Assembly: GCF_016908465.1 (NCBI RefSeq)
Contig: NZ_JAFBDY010000002.1
Coordinates: 62,001-126,000 of the forward strand
From: Lysinibacillus composti
Lineage (GTDB): Bacteria > Bacillota > Bacilli > Bacillales_A > Planococcaceae
Length of the DNA: 64,000 bases
Reading direction: 5' to 3'
Below, in pieces: positions 44,370 to 52,276 of this stretch (position 1 is the stretch's first letter; each line of letters starts with the position of its first letter). The translations under genes were made by a program, and so were the position numbers. Below the pieces are notes generated by a model that was not told the DNA's origin, made no database searches, and saw only the letters and a program-made list of their open reading frames with translations.

Positions 44370-45197
44370 TTATTCGCTAACCGTATTTCCGTTCTTTTCT
44401 AGTTCATGTAATTTATCATAAAGTCGTCTTTTTCGATAAAGCATAATACCCGCTTCAGAAACATCTTCAATCATGCCTTTATTCGCAAAGGCACCGAAAA
44501 TAATCCCTGCAATTGGCACCATTTGAAATAACTTTTTCCATCCAAATTGGTCTCGATACGTGAAGAATACTTCTTGCCAACCCTTAAGTTGAGAAATCAT
44601 ACTTTGCGAAGAATTTTGTTCCTCGTGCATCATTGCCAGTTCATTCAGAATGGCTTCCTTCCCAACGATGTCAGCAGAAGCAAATTGTAAACATTTAACG
44701 ATAAACACACGCTCTTTTTGATCATTTGGATGATAACCATGGATTATCGCTATTTCTTGCAATGTTTTAAGAGCTGTTCCCAAAATCATTGGAATGTCAA
44801 CAACCAATGTAAATAGACCACCGACACCTGTAGAGGCACCCTGAACTGTTGCAAACTTCACACGGTTTTTTCGAAGTTTCTCACTAATTGAAATCATTTC
44901 TTCGATTGGTAATTTTCCAATCTCTTCAATAGAATTGATTTCATCAAAAGAAGAAAAAGTTTGTATTTTTTTGATTGTCGTCTTTTCACTGACTAAATAT
45001 TTCCCACCGGTTTGTATATAACTTCCTAATTCATTTACTAAAACACCTAGTTTATTTTGAATAAACGCTGGTGTTACTTTATCAAGAATTTTAAAAGGGA
45101 TGCGTCCTAGTTTTTCCCAAAAAAACAACCCTTTCTGATCTTTTTCCCACGCTTCAATATCCTTAATATACCGATACAACTGTTCTCTAGTTTCCAA
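44370..45197 (-). CDS. EcsC-family protein
   Basis: 275 residues. The EcsC domain is recognisable from WEKLGRIPFKILDKVTPAFIQNKLG, then the glycine-rich hydrophobic centre ATVQGASTGVGGLFTLVVDIPMILGTALKTLQEIA (about 115-150) and the end MVPIAGIIFGAFANKGMIEDVSEAG. The family is named after a protein next to the Ecs ABC transporter, and its function is unknown. Start TTG behind AAAAGGAG. Monocistronic. Confidence 0.8.
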   Translation of the reverse strand: METREQLYRYIKDIEAWEKDQKGLFFWEKLGRIPFKILDKVTPAFIQNKLGVLVNELGSYIQTGGKYLVSEKTTIKKIQTFSSFDEINSIEEIGKLPIEEMISISEKLRKNRVKFATVQGASTGVGGLFTLVVDIPMILGTALKTLQEIAIIHGYHPNDQKERVFIVKCLQFASADIVGKEAILNELAMMHEEQNSSQSMISQLKGWQEVFFTYRDQFGWKKLFQMVPIAGIIFGAFANKGMIEDVSEAGIMLYRKRRLYDKLHELEKNGNTVSE

Positions 45198-45354
45198 TAA
45201 TTATTCATTCTCCTTTTAAAGTAAAGGTCTATATATAAATTTATCTATTACTAATACGCTTTACTTTAGCGAAAAGTTTCATTCATAAATTATAAAGTTA
45301 CCATAATGGAATTGGGAATACAGATATGTTAAGGAAGGTAAAAGGAAATAGGGG

Positions 45355-45383
45355 TTAACATTTTAGTAAATATGTGTTATAAT
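45355..45383 (+). promoter_or_regulatory. Strong sigma-A promoter of the structured RNA
   Basis: TTAACA, 17 nt, TATAAT: one mismatch to the consensus -35 and a perfect -10. No ribosome site or gene follows within 350 nt. Confidence 0.85.
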
Positions 45384-45389
45384 AAAAGA

Positions 45390-45727
45390 ATGCTATTTTA
45401 GGTAGCAGATGAATGATTTGGCGTTTTGCTAGATTTTTTAGGATACTTATTCACACTGGAGTAGCTTTGGGGCTGCAAGGACGCAAAAGAAGGTAGGGTT
45501 TGCGTTGCTTAAGTTAGAAGGTCCTAGTGGAATATTACCGCGGTTCAAAGAAGTGGTTTACTTCTTAATGATAATTTCCCCGGATGATCGGGTCGATACT
45601 AATTTGACTTTCGTTTAGACGAGAAGACAATCACTTCAGGCTAGATATTTAATGTTATAGCTTGAAATTTATTTATATGTTACCTATAAAGTTAGCTAAA
45701 GGGGTGGCCGTAATTACGGTCACCCCT
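45390..45727 (+). ncRNA. Candidate structured non-coding RNA, unidentified
   Basis: About 340 nt from a consensus-like promoter to a hairpin end. The ends pair: GCTATTTTAGGTA (45392-45404) with TACCTATAAAGTTAGC (45681-45696). Inside are GACGCAAA/TTTGCGTT, the hairpin AAGAAGT/ACTTCTT, CCCG/CGGG and TCGT/ACGA stems. A 12-bp stem GGGGTGGCCGTA...TACGGTCACCCC (45701-45726) closes the transcript. There is no long reading frame. It does not match RNase P RNA, tmRNA, 6S, SRP RNA or riboswitch consensus sequences that I know. It lies between the EcsC and ypjP genes. Confidence 0.7.
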
Positions 45728-45753
45728 TGTCCAATTTAGAGGCAGAAACTAAA

Positions 45754-45837
45754 TTAGCTTCTAGCAGTAAAGCATAATGAAGTTAAATATATTAACCATA
45801 ATAAAAGACCAATACCAATTGAAATTGAAGCCATCAT
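45754..45837 (-). CDS. Tiny membrane peptide convergent with the structured RNA
   Basis: 27 residues, MMASISIGIGLLLWLIYLTS followed by LCFTARS, a single membrane helix with a basic end. A strong GGAGG site lies 5 nt before the start, which is the main support for it being real. Its 3' end faces the terminator hairpin of the RNA at 45390-45727, which could serve both directions. Function unknown; it could be a small membrane-complex subunit or a toxin-like peptide. Confidence 0.5.
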   Translation of the reverse strand: MMASISIGIGLLLWLIYLTSLCFTARS

Positions 45838-45982
45838 GCATACCTCCTTTATAAAAAACAAACGACATAATTCCATTAATATTGTACAATGAATTAAAAA
45901 AAGATGAAACCTTTTAATTGGTAATTCGTATATATTATAAAGCATCTTGACTAAATTGTCGTTTAATGGAAGGTGATTAACT

Positions 45983-46576
45983 TTGAAGAAGTGGTTTCAA
46001 AAATTATTAGTCATAACAGTAGCCCTTTTAACCTTTGGTATAATTACTCCAAATCATGAAATTTGGGACTTATTAGATAATGGACAACCTTCCGACAGAA
46101 CTAGTTCGGGATATAATGAAATATCAAATATTGAGCAGCATGAGGTTGACTCCCATGTAGAACAGCAATCCGTAGAAGAATCTGTCGACAATTTATTATT
46201 TGCAGCAAAAGAACAATCATACATAAAATTTGGTTCACGTATTTCACCTGTCATTGGAGAAGAATTTGAATCTCGTATTTATCCAAAAATGGAAGAAGCA
46301 ATTACAATGACTTTGTCTAACTTAGATCATCAATCAATTCGTACCTTAATCGTAACTGAGAATCCAAGTGGAGAATACTCAGAGAAAATCTTCCATATAA
46401 AAGATGGGGACAAAAGGCAAGACTTAATTCGCTTTCATGTAAGAACTGAAAATCGACCACAAGAAGGTTATTATTATAATTTTCACTACCATACAAAAGA
46501 AGATCAATTTCTTGCGCATCATCATATAGGCGATATTTATTGGTCAAAGAATACGCCACCAAAATGGTTATCTTAA
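45983..46576 (+). CDS. ypjP: YpjP-like secreted/membrane-anchored protein
   Basis: 197 residues. The N-terminus MKKWFQKLLVITVALLTFGIITP is a membrane anchor or signal peptide. The extracellular part ends HYHTKEDQFLAHHHIGDIYWSKNTPPKWL, which resembles B. subtilis YpjP, encoded in the same neighbourhood (thy-dfrA-ypjP-ypiP). Function unknown. The start is TTG behind GGAAGGTG. Confidence 0.75.
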   Translation: MKKWFQKLLVITVALLTFGIITPNHEIWDLLDNGQPSDRTSSGYNEISNIEQHEVDSHVEQQSVEESVDNLLFAAKEQSYIKFGSRISPVIGEEFESRIYPKMEEAITMTLSNLDHQSIRTLIVTENPSGEYSEKIFHIKDGDKRQDLIRFHVRTENRPQEGYYYNFHYHTKEDQFLAHHHIGDIYWSKNTPPKWLS

Positions 46577-46604
46577 ACACTCGTTCAAAAACGAGTGTTT
46601 TTTC
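46575..46604 (+). terminator. Terminator after ypjP
   Basis: AAACACTCGT pairs with ACGAGTGTTT and is followed by TTT. The remaining gap of about 300 nt to the diguanylate cyclase gene is AT-rich with nothing recognised. Confidence 0.85.
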
Positions 46605-46906
46605 TATTTTAAAGCTAACAGTTTTAATACGATTTACCACTTATACCTCATAATGTCGTTCAAAAAATAAAAAAATTCAAGATTGATGAGTTACAATTAG
46701 ATGATAAATAGTCTATAACTCCTATTTATTATCCTGATATTGTTTGAGTCTTTAATCATAATTCAATTGTAATAAAACCCCACAATTCACATGAATATTT
46801 TACCAAACCATGATAATATAGTTATAGATTTCAATTAGTATTAATATTAATTAATAGAATAGATAAATTTTTGACTCGGTTTTATTAGAAAGTGGGATGA
46901 AAAGCT

Positions 46907-48115
46907 ATGATTGAAGAGCGAGATTGTAAAAGATTAGAAATAGCTAAACATAATTTGCAAAAAATAGCATTAATCTGCAAAGTTTCTACTATTGTTATTG
47001 TGATTATGTATATTTTTAATGAAATACTTTCAACCTTCCCACCTTTGAACGCAAATGAACCATTTACTTTTTATTTTGATTTTAATTTTCTAATTATTCT
47101 TTTTAATTTAGCTGTTATGTATATACTTAAGATTTTAAGATTTAAAGTTACTAAATCAAATATTGGAAAAATAGAAAAGTTTATAAATGGTTATGTAACT
47201 ATACTCATTTTGATTGGTGCGTTTGTATCGCTTCTAGATCGAGAATTATATAATCAATTAATGATTTATACTTTATTAGTATTAACTTGTAGTTCTTTTT
47301 TACTTTTGCATTTAAAACAGTTAGTTGTATCTTTAATTATTTCGATAACAGTTTTAATTATTGGATTATTTATTTTAGGAGGGTATAATCCTGAATTTAA
47401 ACATCAAGTAATCTATTTATTGACGTTATTACCAATTTCATATTATATCTCTAAATCTCACTTTTATTCATATAATCGATCATTGCAACTGCAAACAAAC
47501 TTACTAAGAGAAGCTGAAATAACGAGGGAGTTAACGAAAAAATTAAGAGAAGCAAATCGACAGTTGGAATTACAGGCTTCCCTTGATCCACTTACGAAAT
47601 TGTTTAATCGACGCGCTTTTAATGATTATCTTAAGGAAATAAAGAACAAAGTAACCGAAGAACCAATTCATCTGTCAGCTATCATGATTGATGTAGATTG
47701 TTTTAAATTATATAACGATACATATGGACATCTTGAGGGGGACATTGTATTAGAGCGGTTAGGAAAAGTACTTTCTAATATTGCAGATGAGTATGGTTGC
47801 TTTGCTTCAAGATGGGGTGGAGAAGAATTTGTAATATTGATGGTAAATCAAACAAAAGAAGTAGCTGATTCATTATGTCAAACAGTGATTAAAGAAGTCA
47901 GAAATTTGGCAATAAATCATCGAGTCTCTCATGTAGACTCATTCATTACAGTAAGTATAGGTGCTTATTCTGAAAAAATTATGAATGAAAGTCAAATACT
48001 TCATTGTATTAATCAAGCAGATTTAGCACTTTATCATGTTAAAGAAAATGGCAGAAAGAACTATATCCATTTAAATAATGATTTTTATTTTGAAGGGGCT
48101 TATCGAAAAGGGTAA
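46907..48115 (+). CDS. Membrane diguanylate cyclase (GGDEF)
   Basis: 402 residues. About six membrane helices span residues 20-200, then a short coiled coil (LLREAEITRELTKKLREANRQLELQ) leads into a GGDEF domain with DPLTKLFNRRAF, MIDVDCFKLYNDTYGH and the active-site motif SRWGGEEFVIL (about 310). The intact GGEEF predicts synthesis of cyclic di-GMP. An RxxD inhibitory site is not present at the usual place before it. Start ATG behind AGTGGGATG. Monocistronic; the membrane part is probably a sensor. Confidence 0.88.
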   Translation: MIEERDCKRLEIAKHNLQKIALICKVSTIVIVIMYIFNEILSTFPPLNANEPFTFYFDFNFLIILFNLAVMYILKILRFKVTKSNIGKIEKFINGYVTILILIGAFVSLLDRELYNQLMIYTLLVLTCSSFLLLHLKQLVVSLIISITVLIIGLFILGGYNPEFKHQVIYLLTLLPISYYISKSHFYSYNRSLQLQTNLLREAEITRELTKKLREANRQLELQASLDPLTKLFNRRAFNDYLKEIKNKVTEEPIHLSAIMIDVDCFKLYNDTYGHLEGDIVLERLGKVLSNIADEYGCFASRWGGEEFVILMVNQTKEVADSLCQTVIKEVRNLAINHRVSHVDSFITVSIGAYSEKIMNESQILHCINQADLALYHVKENGRKNYIHLNNDFYFEGAYRKG

Positions 48116-48185
48116 GCTCTTTTTTATATGATATGTAGAAGCCAGATTAGATTGGTGATACTATAGAACAGTAAGGAGTGAGTAC

Positions 48186-49534
48186 ATGCAACAACATGCA
48201 GATGAAACGTATTTAAATCTATTACAGCATATTTTAAATTATGGTGTGAAAAAGGAAGATCGTACTGGTACAGGGACAATTAGTGTGTTTGGATATCAAA
48301 TGCGTTTTGATTTATCGAAAGGCTTTCCATTACTAACAACAAAAAGAATTCCATTTAAATTAGTTGCAAGTGAACTTTTATGGTTTATTAAAGGTGACAC
48401 GAATATCCGTTACTTATTACAAAATAATAACCACATTTGGGATGAGTGGGCATTCGGAAAATGGGTAAAATCCGATGAATATAATGGACCAGATATGACT
48501 GACTTTGGACTACGTGCAGCCAGTGATGAAGCTTTCGCAAATGTGTTACAAGAACAAATGAACCTTTTTACAGAGAAAATATTAACAGATGAAGAATTTG
48601 CGAAAAACTATGGTGATTTAGGTCCTGTTTATGGAAAACAGTGGCGTTCTTGGCCAACCGAAAAAGGGGAAACAATTGATCAATTGAAAAAAGTGATTGA
48701 GCAAATTAAGAAGAACCCAGATTCCCGTCGACTTATTGTATCTGCTTGGAACCCTGCTGAAGTTGATGATATGGCATTACCACCATGTCACTCATTATTC
48801 CAATTTTTCGTAGCAGACGGAAAACTATCTTGTCAATTATATCAGCGTTCGGCGTGAGCGCCTTCATGTAGTAATACATGTCGAATAACTCTTCTAAACG
48901 GGGAACCCTCTATGAGGTAATCCCGTGCTAAATTTGTGTTTCTATATATTAACAGAAGCATCCAGAAAATTAGGTGTAGTACCAGCAACAATCTACATCA
49001 AATTAAATCAACAAATCCAAAATACAAAGGATACCGTTATCTGATTCACAATAAATGCCGAACGACTATCGAAAGCATAGCTAGGTGAGAAACCCTAGTA
49101 AAGAAGCGAGTAGAGTACACTTAACAGGTGGAAAAGGAGAGGACCCTAATAGGTGAAGCTAAGGGTCATGATATAGTCTGATCCCCATAGTAATATGGGT
49201 CGAAACTTATTGTAAGGTTTCGTATAAAACAATAATGTCAGCTGACGTATTTTTAGGTGTGCCCTTCAACATCGCATCCTACGCCTTATTAACCCACCTC
49301 ATTGCACATGAATGTGGTTTAGAGGTAGGAGAATTTGTTCATAGTTTTGGTGACACTCATATTTACTTAAATCATGTAGATCAAGTAAATGAACAACTTT
49401 CACGTGAACCGAAAGAATTACCAATTTTAAAAATTAATCCAGATAAGAAGTCAATTTTCGATGTTGAATTAGAGGATTTATCTATTGAAGGATACGATCC
49501 ACATCCAACAATTAAAGCACCGATTGCGGTATAA
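48186..49534 (+). CDS. thyA: Thymidylate synthase, interrupted by a group I intron
   Basis: Exon 1 is 48186-48848 and exon 2 is 49238-49534. Joined they give 319 residues in frame, the size of Lactobacillus-type ThyA. Exon 1 carries EDRTGTGT, the catalytic cysteine in [12 protein letters not shown] and LSCQLYQR. Exon 2 resumes [16 protein letters not shown]. The enzyme makes dTMP from dUMP using methylenetetrahydrofolate; dfrA lies about 6 kb downstream. Unspliced mRNA reaches a stop at 48855-48857, so activity requires splicing. Homologues show no gap at the QR/SA junction, so this is an intervening sequence and not a frameshift. Confidence 0.92.
48849..49237 (+). mobile_element. Group I intron in thyA (td-like, about 389 nt)
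   Basis: Exon 1 ends in U and the intron ends in G. The guide at 48855-48861 (TGAGCGC) pairs with exon GCGU (P1, with U-G at the splice site) and with exon 2 UCA (P10), fixing both ends. P2 is CATGTA/TACATG (48865-48880). The core CTAAACGGGGAAC...AATCCCGTGCTAAAT (48894-48934) closely resembles the phage T4 td intron. P8 is GACCCT/AGGGTC (49142-49167), P7 lies in GATATAGTCTGA, P9 is CCCATA/TATGGG, and the 3' end is ACAATAATG. The insertion is 21 nt upstream of the T4 td site, as I recall for the Bacillus phage beta22 thy intron. Confidence 0.92.
48928..49073 (+). pseudogene. Remnant of a homing endonuclease C-terminal domain inside the intron
   Basis: From 48955 one frame reads [20 protein letters not shown], a helix-turn-helix of the kind found at the end of intron-encoded endonucleases. 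From 49014, in a different frame, it continues [10 protein letters not shown], the usual closing motif of such modules. The nuclease domain is missing and there is one frameshift, so this is a decayed remnant in the loop region of the intron. Confidence 0.7.
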
Positions 49535-49544
49535 TAAGTTTTCT

Positions 49545-49582
49545 AGTGAATATCTCGAATTTCGAGATATTCACTTTTTTTA
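49545..49582 (+). terminator. Terminator after thyA
   Basis: AGTGAATATCTCGAA pairs with TTCGAGATATTCACT and is followed by T7. Confidence 0.92.
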
Positions 49583-50130
49583 CTTACCCCTTATATAGTG
49601 ATTAGGAGATAAAAAAGAGACATGTTTTTGAAAACTTTTTCAAAACATTTTAATTTTCTTTGATATATTCTCTTTATTGTATTCTAATGTGTAATCTATT
49701 GGTATTGCTCCCGTCATTTTGAGGGAATGCATATAGTCAAATTGACGTATTCCATTCAGTCAAATTGTCGTATACCAATCAGTCAATTTGATGAATTCGT
49801 GACGTCATTTTGCACAAATGTATGGCAGAATTGGTAGTTTTCATTTTAAAAAATAAACTTTACATTCTAGGAATTTATTTATTTCGGAAATTGTAACAAA
49901 ATTGTTGCAGTTATAAATTGGGATGACTATATTTTCAAACACATAAAAGGAATTTATCATGTTTAAATTAGAAAACAAAAGAGGGGAAATATGGAGAAAG
50001 CTAAGTTTGGGCAAACAATCTTAAGAAACAAACACATGTTTTATACTTTGTATATAAAGACGATCGAGTCCCTTTTCTTCAATTCCTGAACAAATAAAGA
50101 AGCAAGATGTTTTTGGAGTTCTAAAAAGTT
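49583..50130. other. Gene-free stretch between thyA and a small leftward gene
   Basis: No supported gene. Apart from the 23-bp repeats at 49735-49803 it is AT-rich, with a few scattered short palindromes and no recognised element. Confidence 0.6.
49735..49803. repeat. Three 23-bp direct repeats (iteron-like)
   Basis: Three adjacent units begin AGTCAAATTGACGT, AGTCAAATTGTCGT and AGTCAATTTGATGA at 49735, 49758 and 49781. The GTCAAATTGAC core is itself nearly palindromic. CGTCATTTTG flanks the array on both sides (49712 and 49803). Too few and too short for a CRISPR array; they could be protein-binding iterons. Confidence 0.55.
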
Positions 50131-50160
50131 AGAATCCCAAAATATATGGTTTGGGATTCT
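50131..50160 (-). terminator. Terminator of the small gene at 50173
   Basis: AGAATCCCAA pairs with TTGGGATTCT, followed on the minus strand by AACTTTTTAG. Confidence 0.7.
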
Positions 50161-50172
50161 ATTGCCTAACGT

Positions 50173-50376
50173 TTATTCTCCGTCCATTTGATCTTTAAGC
50201 AAATTTTTCATCGTATTTTGATTTATTGGTTCATGTTTCGCATTAAACTCTGCCGCGAACTCTTCGTTATTTTGGTGTCTACGCTTTGCTAAATGTGTCA
50301 CGTTAGAAATTTGTTCCTTTTCTTGTTTCTTATTATTGCTACTTACAAAAAGTTCAAATTGATCATGGTTTGTCAT
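50173..50376 (-). CDS. Small charged protein, unknown
   Basis: 67 residues, MTNHDQFELFVSSNNKKQEK then VTHLAKRRHQNNEEFAAEFN. It is hydrophilic with no membrane segment. The ATG at 50376 has AAAGGAG 8 nt upstream, so it is preferred over 50394. Small, charged, singly transcribed proteins of this kind in Bacillales are often sporulation or small acid-soluble proteins, but no family is recognised. Confidence 0.55.
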   Translation of the reverse strand: MTNHDQFELFVSSNNKKQEKEQISNVTHLAKRRHQNNEEFAAEFNAKHEPINQNTMKNLLKDQMDGE

Positions 50377-50628
50377 AAAAGCAACTCCTTTCAATAATTA
50401 TTTTGAGTTAGCTTGATTTCTTTTATGTAAGCAAAAAGTTACAAAATAACTTATAAAAAACAAATTACATATTATCCGACACTTTTATTTAAAAATAAAA
50501 ATATGCACGCATCTTAATTATAAATAAATTTTGAATTTAACTACGCATTTCTTCTTTAAGTTACTATGTGTGAATTTCTTTTGAATTGGAGAAAATATCA
50601 AATGAGATGATCATTTGGAGGGATTTGC

Positions 50629-51768
50629 ATGAAGGCTGTTACTTATCAAGGGATTAAAGATGTAGAAGTAAAAGAAGTACCGGATGCTAAAATTGAAAAA
50701 CCAGACGATATTGTTGTTCGAATTACCACAACAGCAATATGTGGATCAGATTTACACATTTACAGAGGAAGTATGCCAACAACAAAAGGTTTTATCATCG
50801 GGCATGAACCAATGGGGATTGTGGAAGAAGTGGGTCCAGAAGTGACGAGAGTAAAAAAGGGAGACCGAGTCATTATCCCATTTAACGTTTCCTGTGGTGA
50901 GTGTCATTACTGTACACACGATATGGAAAGTCAATGTGATAATTCAAATGATTACCCGGAAGTAGATGCTGCGGGTTATTTAGGCTATACAGAACGATAC
51001 GGTAACTATCCAGGAGGTCAAGCGGAATTATTACGTGTTCCATACGGTAATTTTGCGCCATTTAAAGTGCCAGATTCATGTGAATTAGAAGACGAATCTT
51101 TGCTTTTTATTTCGGATGTCATTCCAACGGCTTATTGGAGTGTTGAAAATGCTGGAGTTAAGAAAGGTGATACCGTTTTAGTATTAGGATCTGGTCCTGT
51201 CGGGTTAATGGTACAAAAATTCGCATGGATGAAAGGCGCAAGTCGAGTCATAGTTGTAGATGCATTAAACTATCGTCTCGAACATGCGGTAAAAACAAAT
51301 AAAGTAGAAATCTTTAACTTAGATGAGTTTGAAGATGTAGGAATGCAAATACGTGAAATCACAAAAGGTGGCGTGGATGTTGTCATTGATTGTGTTGGGA
51401 TGGATGGCAAGCTAAGCATTATGGAAAAAGTGGAGCAAAAATTAAAATTACAAGGTGGGACATTAAGCGCCATCCAAATCGCCATCAAAGCTGCCCGTAA
51501 ATTTGGTACAATTCAATTAACAGGCGTATATGGTGCGAAATACAATATGTTTCCATTAGGTAATATGTTTGAACGAAACCTTACATTAAAAATGGGACAA
51601 GCACCAGTAATTCACTACATGCCAAAATTATACGATATGATTGCGAAAGGTGAACTTGACCCAACGGATATTATTACTCATCGTATGCCACTCGACCAAG
51701 CCAGTGATGCATATCAAATGTTCCATGATAATGTTGACAATAGTATTAAATTTGTTTTAAAGCCTTAA
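50629..51768 (+). CDS. Zinc-dependent alcohol/formaldehyde dehydrogenase
   Basis: 379 residues of the medium-chain family. Catalytic zinc ligands lie in TTAICGSDLHIYRG and IIGHEPMGIVEEVG. The structural zinc cysteines are in SCGECHYCTHDMESQCDN, and the cofactor motif is VLVLGSGPVGLMVQKFA (about 182). The inserted region after the structural zinc (YPEVDAAGYLGYTERYGNYPGGQAELL) is typical of glutathione-independent formaldehyde dehydrogenase-like enzymes (FdhA/AdhB). Probably aldehyde detoxification. Monocistronic. Confidence 0.85.
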   Translation: MKAVTYQGIKDVEVKEVPDAKIEKPDDIVVRITTTAICGSDLHIYRGSMPTTKGFIIGHEPMGIVEEVGPEVTRVKKGDRVIIPFNVSCGECHYCTHDMESQCDNSNDYPEVDAAGYLGYTERYGNYPGGQAELLRVPYGNFAPFKVPDSCELEDESLLFISDVIPTAYWSVENAGVKKGDTVLVLGSGPVGLMVQKFAWMKGASRVIVVDALNYRLEHAVKTNKVEIFNLDEFEDVGMQIREITKGGVDVVIDCVGMDGKLSIMEKVEQKLKLQGGTLSAIQIAIKAARKFGTIQLTGVYGAKYNMFPLGNMFERNLTLKMGQAPVIHYMPKLYDMIAKGELDPTDIITHRMPLDQASDAYQMFHDNVDNSIKFVLKP

Positions 51769-51770
51769 TA

Positions 51771-51812
51771 AAAGAAGTACAACATACGTCTAGTGTGTTG
51801 TACTTCTTTAAC
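51771..51812 (+). terminator. Terminator after the alcohol dehydrogenase
   Basis: A perfect 14-bp stem AAAGAAGTACAACA/TGTTGTACTTCTTT; T-poor tail. Confidence 0.8.
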
Positions 51813-51940
51813 ATAATCTATTAAATTAATAATAATGGCATCATGGTGTATTATTTAGCCTTATAACAATAATTCTGAATAGTTTCAAAGTATGAGTGAC
51901 AGCTTGGAACTCTTGTGTTACCATAAAATAGATTAAGATA

Positions 51941-52025
51941 TTTGCAGGGGGACGCAGATTACGCGTTGAGAAGGTAAAACCTGACCCTTAGAACCTGTTC
52001 GTTAATACGATTGTAGGGAGCAAAG
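51941..52025 (+). promoter_or_regulatory. TPP riboswitch 1 (THI element)
   Basis: P1 is TTTGC/GCAAA. It carries GTTGAGAAGG for the pyrimidine-binding CUGAGA element, CTGACCCTTAGAACCTG for the ACCCUUUGAACCUGA core, GTTAATACGA, and TGTAGGGAGC. This is a complete thiamine pyrophosphate aptamer. The 3' strand (AGGGAGC) can pair with AGCTCTCC of the following terminator, so ligand binding is expected to stop transcription. Confidence 0.93.
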
Positions 52026-52065
52026 TACAAACTAAAGTGTGTATTATTTTACTATTTGTACTTTT

Positions 52066-52091
52066 AGCTCTCCGTTATGGAGGGCTTTTTT
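52066..52091 (+). terminator. Riboswitch 1 terminator
   Basis: AGCTCTCC pairs with GGAGGGCT, followed by TTTTTATTT. ACTTT-GCTCTCC can alternatively pair with the aptamer end to form an antiterminator. Confidence 0.9.
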
Positions 52092-52178
52092 ATTTGCTAA
52101 GAACATTTTTGTTTAAAGCAATTGATGAATGTCAATCGATTGACGTTTATTACAACCTCACCTACATCTAAATATTTT

Positions 52179-52267
52179 AATTGCTGGAGGACCGTGACAA
52201 TTCCACCTCCAAAGGTAAATCCTGACCCTTTAGACCAGAACAATCAAGCTGACGTAGGGAGCAATGT
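52179..52267 (+). promoter_or_regulatory. Second, strongly diverged TPP-type riboswitch
   Basis: P1 is ATTGC/GCAAT. AAGGTAAATCCTGACCCTTTAGA and CGTAGGGAGC match the first riboswitch. However, the GUUGAGA pyrimidine-binding element is replaced by CCTCCA, GAACCUG became GACCAGA, and the UUAAUAC part became AUCAAGC. A new hairpin TGGAGG/CCTCCA occupies the P2/P3 side. The TAGGGA end still pairs with TCCCTA of the next terminator, so the switching part is intact. It may bind another ligand or be a decaying copy. Confidence 0.7.
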
Positions 52268-52276
52268 TTACTAAAT

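Noticed and set aside
45390-45727. c-di-GMP-I riboswitch or T-box leader (suggested by GGACGCAAA and TTACCGCGG)
   Set aside because: The remaining consensus parts are missing and no gene follows on the same strand within the expected distance.
48186-48857. Truncated or frameshifted thyA pseudogene
   Set aside because: The intervening 389 nt have clear group I intron pairing and removal restores a full-length protein.
49235-49534. Independent gene starting [12 protein letters not shown]
   Set aside because: It is exon 2 of thyA. The ATG lies at the intron's last bases and has no ribosome site.
49735-49803. CRISPR array
   Set aside because: Only three imperfect 23-bp units with no spacers and no cas genes.
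52131-52144. GTCAATCGATTGAC palindrome between the two riboswitches as an operator
   Set aside because: Perfect but short, in transcribed leader, and no supporting context; chance cannot be excluded.
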